From the NCBI GenBank assembly GCA_047404195.1, contig JBDOIU010000012.1:1-64000 (forward strand): a stretch of DNA of 64,000 nt, in the 5' to 3' direction. The stretch's first letter is position 1. Every line of letters begins with the position of its first letter. Both the position numbers and the translations under genes were made by a program. Under the pieces are notes generated by a model. The model worked only from the letters and a program-made list of their open reading frames with translations, made no database searches and was not told the DNA's origin. Shown in pieces: positions 44,016 through 50,930 of this stretch. Source of the DNA: JAJRRL01 sp047404195. Lineage in GTDB: Bacteria; Pseudomonadota; Gammaproteobacteria; JAJRRL01.

Positions 44016-44891
44016 TTAATCTGCTTTTTGCCAAACCATACGATACCAAGATGCTTTTTCTGATAAATCAATTAAGGTCATTTCTTTGCAAAAAGCAGCT
44101 GTAATGCGTTCAATATCACTGTCAATGAGGCCTGATAAAATGAGCTGACCACCCGGGCGTAAATGTGAGTTCAGTGCGATTTGAGAGGATAGGATATGTT
44201 GTGCCAACATGTTTGCAATGATGATATCGGCGTGATCGGTGGCCTGTAATGTTTCACGTACAGTAACATGTTGCGCAATGTCGATATTATTTGTTTGATT
44301 GGTTAGCGTAGCCTGAGTGGCATCTGGACAAATATCATAGGCAATGCAGTGTTTGGCACCGAGTGCAGCAGCTGCAAATGATAGAATGCCTGAGCCACAA
44401 CCAAAATCAAGGCAGGTAGTCTGTTGTAATGGTTGCTGGGCAAGCCACTCAAGGCAGAGTTGTGTGCTGGCGTGTGTGCCGCAGCCAAATGCTGAGCCAG
44501 GATCGATCTTGATGCAGGCCTGTTTACCACTCGGTTTTTTATCCCAGCTGGGTACAACCCAAAGGCGGTTAAGCACAGAGAATGCTTGCCAATATTGTTG
44601 TGTTTCTTGCACCCAATTTTTATTAGCCAAGGGCTTGATGGTGGCGGGCATGCCTGCAGGTAGCACACCTTGCGCTTGTAGTGTTTGACATACTTTAGGG
44701 CAGTCTGCGTTGATTGAGAAAAGTGCGGTCAATTCAACTTGATCGGCATGGCATGCGGATGTATTCCCATCAGTAGGCGCCATCGTCACTGCGACAGCAC
44801 CCAGTTTTGTCAGGCCATCAGAAAGCTTCTCGAACAAACTACGGTGGCAGACAACACTGAGCTGTTGCCACATGATTGTTGCATCAGTCAT
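44016..44891 (-). CDS. prmA: Ribosomal protein L11 methyltransferase
   Basis: Trimethylates L11. The 291 residues have PGSAFGCGTHASTQLCLEW and LDFGCGSGILSFAAAALGA (the SAM-binding motif I), DICPDA, and DIIIANMLAQHIL (the family's motif IV), ending in a Rossmann-like methyltransferase fold. The N-terminal domain that positions L11 is present. It overlaps the 3' end of accC by 8 bp, so it belongs to the accB-accC-prmA transcript, an arrangement common in gammaproteobacteria. Confidence 0.94.
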   Translation of the reverse strand: MTDATIMWQQLSVVCHRSLFEKLSDGLTKLGAVAVTMAPTDGNTSACHADQVELTALFSINADCPKVCQTLQAQGVLPAGMPATIKPLANKNWVQETQQYWQAFSVLNRLWVVPSWDKKPSGKQACIKIDPGSAFGCGTHASTQLCLEWLAQQPLQQTTCLDFGCGSGILSFAAAALGAKHCIAYDICPDATQATLTNQTNNIDIAQHVTVRETLQATDHADIIIANMLAQHILSSQIALNSHLRPGGQLILSGLIDSDIERITAAFCKEMTLIDLSEKASWYRMVWQKAD

Positions 44892-46230
44892 CTTTTTTCA
44901 GCAAGTTTTCGAGAAAGTGAATGTTGTGTCCACCTGTTTGAAAATCTGCATTATCGAGCAGCATTTGATGCAAGCTGGTATTGGTTTTAATGCCTTCGAT
45001 AACCAACTCGTTTAATGCCTGACGCATTTTTGCAATCGCAATATCACGTGTCTCACCATATGTGATTAACTTACCAATCATAGAATCATAGTATGGTGGC
45101 ACGCGGTAGCCAGCATAAATGTGCGAATCAATACGCACGCCCAAACCACCCGGTGCATGGTAATTGGTGATATTACCAGGACACGGCAAGAAGCTTTTGG
45201 GATCTTCAGCATTGATTCGGCATTCAATAGCATGACCATGCAAAGAAATATCATCTTGTGTGAGTGGTAAGCCTTCGCCAGCAGCCACTTGCAGCTGAGC
45301 TTTGATGATATCAACCCCCGTGATCATTTCAGTGATTGGGTGTTCTACTTGCACACGCGTGTTCATTTCAATGAAGTAGAACTCACCATCCTGATACAAG
45401 AATTCGAAGGTACCTGCACCACGATAACTGATGCTTTGACAGGCTTTGACACATGTCTCACCGATCTGTGCTCGCTCCTCTGCAGTGATACCAACCGCCG
45501 GTGCTTCTTCAATGACTTTTTGATGACGACGCTGTATAGAACAATCACGCTCACCCAGATGAATGGCATTTCCCTGGCCGTCACCAATGACTTGAATTTC
45601 AATGTGTCTTGGTGTGGTGAGAAATTTTTCCATATAAACAGTACCATCACCAAATGCTGCTTGCGCTTCTGTTTGGGTTGTTGCAATGGAGTGTACTAAT
45701 TCAGATGCATCGTGCACAACGCGCATTCCACGACCACCACCGCCACTGGCAGCTTTGATGAGTACCGGATAGCCGATACGCTCAGCAATGGCTTGATTCT
45801 GACTGTCGTCTTTACCGAGTGCGCCACCTGAGCCGGGGATACATTGGATGCCAGCAGCTGACATGGCCTCAATCGCTGACACCTTGTTACCCATGATATT
45901 GATGGTTTTGGCAGTTGGTCCAATGAAGATGAAACCACTTTCTTCTACTTGCTCGGCAAAGTCAGCATTTTCTGCTAAAAAACCGTAGCCTGGATGAATG
46001 GCATCGGCATTGGTAATCTCTGCTGCTGCAATGACAGCCTCAGAGCGTAGATAGCTCTGAGCACTGCTATTAGGGCCGATACAAACTGCTTCATCAGCTA
46101 ATTTCACATGCATGAGGTCAGCATCTGCGCTGGAGTATACAGCAACTGTTTCGATGCCCAGCTCTTTGCAGGCACGCAAGATGCGCAAGGCAATTTCGCC
46201 ACGGTTGGCGATAAGAACTTTGTTAAACAT
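44884..46230 (-). CDS. accC: Acetyl-CoA carboxylase, biotin carboxylase subunit
   Basis: Carboxylates biotin on AccB with ATP and bicarbonate, the first committed step of fatty acid synthesis. The 448 residues match the usual length. Signatures are KVLIANRGEIALRILRACKELG, IHPGYGFLAENA, the glycine-rich ASGGGGRGMRVV ATP loop, and FIEMNTRVQVEHPITE with catalytic residues. It lies 5 bp after accB. Confidence 0.97.
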   Translation of the reverse strand: MFNKVLIANRGEIALRILRACKELGIETVAVYSSADADLMHVKLADEAVCIGPNSSAQSYLRSEAVIAAAEITNADAIHPGYGFLAENADFAEQVEESGFIFIGPTAKTINIMGNKVSAIEAMSAAGIQCIPGSGGALGKDDSQNQAIAERIGYPVLIKAASGGGGRGMRVVHDASELVHSIATTQTEAQAAFGDGTVYMEKFLTTPRHIEIQVIGDGQGNAIHLGERDCSIQRRHQKVIEEAPAVGITAEERAQIGETCVKACQSISYRGAGTFEFLYQDGEFYFIEMNTRVQVEHPITEMITGVDIIKAQLQVAAGEGLPLTQDDISLHGHAIECRINAEDPKSFLPCPGNITNYHAPGGLGVRIDSHIYAGYRVPPYYDSMIGKLITYGETRDIAIAKMRQALNELVIEGIKTNTSLHQMLLDNADFQTGGHNIHFLENLLKKDD

Positions 46231-46235
46231 AATGA

Positions 46236-46703
46236 TTACTCGCTACTGTCAATGATAAAGAGAGGTTGATCAAATTCGACGGGCTGTTCGTTGTTAATCA
46301 AGCAGGCACTGACTACACCAGCACGATCTGCTTCGATTTTGTTGAACATTTTCATCGCTTCGATAAGACAGATGGTGTCACCGACATTAACCCGTTGACC
46401 GATGGCTACAAATGGTGGCTCACCTGGCGCACTGGCAATGTAAGCGGTACCGACCATGGGTGATTTGACTTGATGTCCATCGGGGACAGTGCTACTTGAC
46501 TCCGCTGGCGCTGCTGCTGGTGCAGGTGCAGGTGCTGCTGGTGCAGGGACAGCCATTGGCGCTGGTGCGTAGGCAATGGCTTGTGAGCTGGCGCTGCTTT
46601 GTTTCTTGATGCGTACTTTATCATCACCCGAGGTTACTTCTATTTCGCCCATTTCGGTTTCTTCCATCAGCTCGATCAGTTTACGAATTTTGCGAATATC
46701 CAT
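46236..46703 (-). CDS. accB: Acetyl-CoA carboxylase, biotin carboxyl carrier protein
   Basis: Carries biotin for acetyl-CoA carboxylase. The 155 residues start MDIRKIRKLIELMEETEMGEIEV, continue through the Ala/Pro-rich flexible linker (about 45-70), and end in the biotinyl domain with the target lysine in EAMKMFN. It opens the accB-accC-prmA operon. The 700-bp region upstream holds the unusual repeat block, so its promoter must lie in or near that block. Confidence 0.95.
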   Translation of the reverse strand: MDIRKIRKLIELMEETEMGEIEVTSGDDKVRIKKQSSASSQAIAYAPAPMAVPAPAAPAPAPAAAPAESSSTVPDGHQVKSPMVGTAYIASAPGEPPFVAIGQRVNVGDTICLIEAMKMFNKIEADRAGVVSACLINNEQPVEFDQPLFIIDSSE

Positions 46704-46994
46704 GGTTTAGGTCACTCCTATGGCAGTTGAACAAATTGATCAGGTGGCAGGAATCATGGTTACACCACACTGAAGAAGCCATTATGCAAGATGATCTGCC
46801 CTCTGTCTAGTTTTGATATGATGTCACCATTTTCGCTGCTGATATGCCCTTGATCTCAACAGAGTTTTAATCAAACAGGCTGGGTAAGCGGTGCTTGTGT
46901 ATAAGGTTGTGTGTAATGCTGTGCATAGCCTATTGATATTAAAAGCCATTAAAAACAACGAGTTACGGGCGCTGTGCATCAATATGCCAGGATT

Positions 46995-47255
46995 GTTATC
47001 CCCAGAAACTGTGGATACTATTGTGTGCAAGCCTGGGGAATTGAAAAAAAATGACATTATATCAATGGCTTATGGTCTCTGGTGCACATTGCACCAGTGC
47101 GGTTATCCCCAGAAACTGTGGATACTATTGTGTGCAAGCGCGGGGAATGTCAATAAAGTTGTTTAAAATCAATAGGATAGAGAGAATGAAAGGTATTTTG
47201 CCACTGTTGTTATCCCCAAAAACTGTGGATACAATTGTGTGCAAGGCTGGGGGAA
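46995..47255. repeat. Three iteron-like repeats at exact 107-bp period with paired DnaA-box-like sites
   Basis: A core of about 46 bp occurs at 46995, 47102 and 47209. Each begins TTATCCCCA (46996, 47103, 47210), then five bases, then TGTGGATAC (47010, 47117, 47224), then ATTGTGTGCAAG and a GGGGAA end. TTATCCCCA and the complement of TGTGGATAC each differ from the DnaA box TTATCCACA by one base and face each other as an imperfect palindrome. The spacers are also related, with a TTTAAAA.CAAT stretch. A weaker copy may lie near 46896. The block sits between divergent accB and the pan operon with no gene of its own. Confidence 0.8.
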
Positions 47256-47442
47256 GGCAATTAAAGTGTTTAAAAACAATGACTTATGTTGTGGGTGGCT
47301 TTTTGAGCACAGCACTGTGGCTTGATCAAGTCGTGAGCGTTTGCATTGCTGGCGACGTTGGCATAGACTGATGTTGCGCATGGACCCACCAGGGCAGTGA
47401 CGCTCTTTTAGACAGTTTTATTTTATGCATGAGGACTTGATC

Positions 47443-48192
47443 GTGAGACAAGTACCGCAATATTTAATTTTAGGTGATGGTCGTTTGGCACGGCATATGC
47501 TGCACTACTTGCAGTTGCAGGGGCTGGCACCTCAACAGTGGTCACGACGCCAGCAGTCGAGTCAAGCGCTGCGTTCAATGTTAGCGCAAGCAACGCATAT
47601 CCTGTTGTTAGTGAGTGATCACGCCATTGAAGGTCTATTATCGGCATACCACGATGCCGCGCCAGCAGCATGCTGGATACATTGTTCAGCGCTGGTTGAG
47701 GCTGCTCCAGCTGTTTTTGCCCATCCTATGCAGAGCTTTGCATCGCAGTTATACACACATGCCGCGTATCAAGCGATTCCATTTTGTATCGCCGAAGATG
47801 GTCCTGCTTGGTCTGAATGTTTACCTGGGTTGCCTAACCCGCATTATCGCATTGCCGGTAACCAGCGCGCGTTTTACCATGCGCAGTGTGTATTAGCGAA
47901 TAATTTCACTTGTCTGATTTGGCAAGCATTCATCCGTACCATGGCAGAAACATTTGGTATTGCGCAGGCGGACTGTATGCCGTTCATGCAAGCCACATTC
48001 AATAATTTGCAGCAGCAACCCGAGCACGCCCTGACGGGTCCGATTGCCAGACAGGATTGGGCGGTATTGGCACGTAATGCCATGGCTATGCGTGACACAC
48101 CAATGGACGATATTTTTCAAGTCGTGATTAAACGTACTTTAACTGAGGAGCAATGGGATGAGTATCAAGCGATTTACCAAGCGTTGTCATGA
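47443..48192 (+). CDS. panG: PanG-type ketopantoate reductase (Rossmann/DUF2520)
   Basis: The protein of about 249 residues has an N-terminal Rossmann segment, YLILGDGRLARHMLHYL, and a helical C-terminal domain of the DUF2520 kind. It is the first gene of a run panG-panB-panC-panD-coaX, and no classical panE is present. In Francisella the DUF2520 protein PanG replaces PanE for reducing ketopantoate to pantoate; gene position here argues for the same job. GTG 47443 with GAGGA at 47431-47435 is the best start, though ATG 47425 is open. It overlaps panB by 35 bp. Confidence 0.68.
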   Translation: MRQVPQYLILGDGRLARHMLHYLQLQGLAPQQWSRRQQSSQALRSMLAQATHILLLVSDHAIEGLLSAYHDAAPAACWIHCSALVEAAPAVFAHPMQSFASQLYTHAAYQAIPFCIAEDGPAWSECLPGLPNPHYRIAGNQRAFYHAQCVLANNFTCLIWQAFIRTMAETFGIAQADCMPFMQATFNNLQQQPEHALTGPIARQDWAVLARNAMAMRDTPMDDIFQVVIKRTLTEEQWDEYQAIYQALS

Positions 48193-48970
48193 TAATGCAC
48201 CGCTGACAATGTTAACCTGTTATGATTATCCAACAGCGTGTTGTATTGCAAAATCTAACATTGATGCGGTATTGGTCGGCGATACCGTTGCCATGGTGGT
48301 ACATGGTTATGACAATACAACTTATGCAACTGTCGATATGATTCGCACACATGTGGCTGCAGTTGCACGCGGTATTGGCTCGCAGTTAATTGTGGCGGAC
48401 TTGCCTTTTCTCAGCGATCGTTTATCAGTCAAAGATACATTGCTGGCTGCCAAAGCCATGATTCATGCTGGCGCTCATGCAGTCAAATGTGAGGGGGCTG
48501 ATGATCAGCAGTGTGAGAATATATCTGCGCTTGTGACTGCTGGTATTCCAGTGATGGGGCATATTGGTTTGACGCCACAGCATGTGCATCAGTTGGGTGG
48601 TTATCGAGTACAAGGCAAAACGCAGTCTGCACAAGCCCTGCTGCAAGCACAAGCACAGCGTTGCCAAGATGCAGGTTGTTTTGCCTTGGTTCTAGAATGT
48701 GTGCCAGCAACCTTTGCCAGTGAGTTAACACAACGACTGTCGATAGCCACGATTGGTATTGGTGCAGGCGCTGATACAGACGGTCAAATTCTAGTGACAC
48801 ATGATATGTTGGGATTGACGCCTGGCAAAGTGCCGCGCTTTGTACGTCAATATGCATCGCTGGCTGAGACCATGACACAATGCATGCATGATTATGTCAC
48901 GTCGGTGAAAACGGCTGAATTCCCTGTACAAGAGCACACATATAAAGAGGTGATACATGCAGATCATTAA
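48158..48970 (+). CDS. panB: 3-methyl-2-oxobutanoate hydroxymethyltransferase
   Basis: Makes ketopantoate from 2-oxoisovalerate and methylene-tetrahydrofolate. The 270 residues contain MLTCYDYPTA, VLVGDTVAMVVHG with the metal Asp, VADLPF, VKCEGADD, MGHIGLTPQ and GIGAGADTDGQILV, all standard. GAGGAG 7 bp before ATG 48158 lies inside panG. The end overlaps panC by 14 bp. Confidence 0.96.
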   Translation: MSIKRFTKRCHDNAPLTMLTCYDYPTACCIAKSNIDAVLVGDTVAMVVHGYDNTTYATVDMIRTHVAAVARGIGSQLIVADLPFLSDRLSVKDTLLAAKAMIHAGAHAVKCEGADDQQCENISALVTAGIPVMGHIGLTPQHVHQLGGYRVQGKTQSAQALLQAQAQRCQDAGCFALVLECVPATFASELTQRLSIATIGIGAGADTDGQILVTHDMLGLTPGKVPRFVRQYASLAETMTQCMHDYVTSVKTAEFPVQEHTYKEVIHADH

Positions 48971-49721
48971 AGCAGTATCAGCGTGGCAAGCACTGCGCCA
49001 GACCTTGCCGGGTCAATTGGGTTTTGTGCCAACCATGGGGGCATTACATGCAGGGCATGCTGCTTTACTCAAGCAGGCGCGTGCTGAGTGTGATACTGTC
49101 GTGTTGAGTGTTTTTGTGAATCCAACCCAGTTTAATCGTACGAAAGATTTTGAATGCTACCCCAACACGCAGGCTGCGGATTGTTTGCTGGCAGAGCAGT
49201 GTGGTGTAGATGTGGTATTGATTTTGTCTGTCGTCGAAATATATGCGCAACAGCATCAGATTTCACTGCAAGGCAGCGGTGATATTGTCTCCGGTTGTGA
49301 GGCGGTGCATCGCCCTGGTCACTTTGATGGAATGTTAACAGTCGTATTAAAGTGGCTATTATTGGTTGCGCCAGCGAAGGCTTATTTTGGTAAAAAAGAT
49401 GATGAGCAGCTGCAGGCAGTGCGTTGTTTGGTAAAAACATTTTTTCTACCGGTTGAAATCGTTGCTGTTGAGACCAAACGTGCTGTAGATGGCTTGCCTT
49501 TGAGTTCGCGTTTACAGCGTTTAAGCACAGAGGAGCGTGCATTGGCAGTAGCCTGCACACAACGTTTTCATGCTTGTGAAGGATCCTTGGACTGTGTCAT
49601 TGCTGACTTGCAAGCATTGGGTGCACGCGTTGAGTATTGTCAGCGTGTGCAACAAACTGTTTACATTGCTTTTTACATTGGCAATGTTCGATTAATAGAC
49701 CATATAAATTGGAGGTTATAA
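48957..49721 (+). CDS. panC: Pantothenate synthetase
   Basis: Joins pantoate and beta-alanine with ATP. Residues near the start show VPTMGALHAGHAALL (the HIGH-type motif), followed by VFVNPTQFNRTKDFECYP, RPGHFDGMLTVV, FGKKDDEQLQ and DGLPLSSR, each with its active-site residues. At 254 residues it is slightly shorter than E. coli PanC (283). Its TAA overlaps the panD start. Confidence 0.95.
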   Translation: MQIIKAVSAWQALRQTLPGQLGFVPTMGALHAGHAALLKQARAECDTVVLSVFVNPTQFNRTKDFECYPNTQAADCLLAEQCGVDVVLILSVVEIYAQQHQISLQGSGDIVSGCEAVHRPGHFDGMLTVVLKWLLLVAPAKAYFGKKDDEQLQAVRCLVKTFFLPVEIVAVETKRAVDGLPLSSRLQRLSTEERALAVACTQRFHACEGSLDCVIADLQALGARVEYCQRVQQTVYIAFYIGNVRLIDHINWRL

Positions 49722-50050
49722 TGTATATCAGTGCTTTGAAATCTAAAATTGCTTATGCAAAAGTGACGCAGAAGGAATTATTCTACGTTGGTAGCATCAC
49801 CATTGACAGTGATGTGATGCGGCAGGCTAATATAGTCGAAAATGAGAAAGTGCAGATTGTTAACCTCAATAATGGCGAGCGTTTAGAAACATATGTCATT
49901 GCTGGAGAGGTGGGCAGTGGTGTTTTTGCACTGAATGGGCCCGCAGCGCGTCGTTGTGAAGTGGGAGATGAGATTTTTATCTTATCATATGGTCTGTACA
50001 ACCCGAGCGAAGACCGCATTGAGCCGAAAGTCATTAACTTGCCGCGTTAG
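49721..50050 (+). CDS. panD: Aspartate 1-decarboxylase
   Basis: Supplies beta-alanine. The 109 residues carry the self-cleavage Gly-Ser in YVGSITID, which creates the pyruvoyl group, and NGERLETYVIAGEVGSG and LNGPAARRCEVGDE. ATG 49721 is the family start (MYISALKSKIAYAKVT) and uses the last base of the panC stop. The frame is open upstream without support. Nearby bases TGGAGG act as ribosome-binding site. Confidence 0.96.
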   Translation: MYISALKSKIAYAKVTQKELFYVGSITIDSDVMRQANIVENEKVQIVNLNNGERLETYVIAGEVGSGVFALNGPAARRCEVGDEIFILSYGLYNPSEDRIEPKVINLPR

Positions 50051-50059
50051 GGGTGGTGT

Positions 50060-50833
50060 ATGATTTTATGTTTGGATATTGGTAACACGCATATTTATGC
50101 TGGTGTGTTTGATGGCAACGATATTGTTTTACGCTTTCGTTATCCCAGTCAAACAGCATTGACATCAGATTTGTTTGGTATCTTTTTACGCGATGTTTTT
50201 CGTGAGAATAATTTAGATGTATCTGCAGTCAGCGATGTGGTTTGTTGTTCGGTGGTACCTATGCTGGATTATTCTATTCGTGCAGCGTGTATTAAGTATT
50301 TGGATATCACACCCTTGCTATTGGCGCCAGGGGTAAAGACTGGCCTCAGTTTGCAGGTAAAAAACCCACAGACATTGGGTGCAGACCGCATTGCCACGGC
50401 AGTGGCGGCATTGGCCTTTTATCCACAACGTAATGTCATTGTGGTTGATTTTGGTACGGCAACAACTGTCTGCGCTGTTTCACAGCAAAAATGCTATTTA
50501 GGCGGTGCTATTTTTCCAGGTATTCGCACATCCATGCAAGCCATCTGTCAACGTGCAGCCAAGTTGTCAGAGGTAACCATTGTTGATTCACCTGTCGCCT
50601 TGGGTAAGACCACCGAAGGCAACATCCAATCGGGGATATATTATTCACAGCTTGGTGGTGTGCAATCATTGGTGGCACAATATCAAGCGCAGTGCTTTGC
50701 TGAGCAACCTGCCTTGGTATTAGCGACAGGTGGTTTTGCACAACTATTTTTAGAAGAAAATTATTTTGATGCCATTATCCCTGACTTGGTGTTTCATGGT
50801 TTGAAAATAGTGCTTAAAAAAAATGTTGATTAA
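50060..50833 (+). CDS. coaX: Type III pantothenate kinase
   Basis: Phosphorylates pantothenate in the first step of CoA synthesis. The 257 residues show the ASKHA-type MILCLDIGNTHIYAGVFDG phosphate loop, the LGADRIATAVAA segment and VVDFGTATTVCAV with the catalytic Asp region, then GGAIFPGI. It ends a complete pathway operon from 2-oxoisovalerate to 4'-phosphopantothenate. Intracellular relatives commonly use CoaX rather than CoaA. Confidence 0.95.
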   Translation: MILCLDIGNTHIYAGVFDGNDIVLRFRYPSQTALTSDLFGIFLRDVFRENNLDVSAVSDVVCCSVVPMLDYSIRAACIKYLDITPLLLAPGVKTGLSLQVKNPQTLGADRIATAVAALAFYPQRNVIVVDFGTATTVCAVSQQKCYLGGAIFPGIRTSMQAICQRAAKLSEVTIVDSPVALGKTTEGNIQSGIYYSQLGGVQSLVAQYQAQCFAEQPALVLATGGFAQLFLEENYFDAIIPDLVFHGLKIVLKKNVD

Positions 50834-50930
50834 GACAAGTGCCACCACTTGCTAGTATGTGGCACTGGCATTTGAATGGATATTCATTGATTCGTGCTAA
50901 TCCAGTGCCGCAGCTTACATGTCAGTTGGA

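Noticed and set aside
46891..47371. Frames running through the DnaA-box repeats on both strands
   Set aside because: They change frame between repeats, because 107 is not a multiple of three, and show no protein-like conservation between copies; the repeats are better read as DNA sites.
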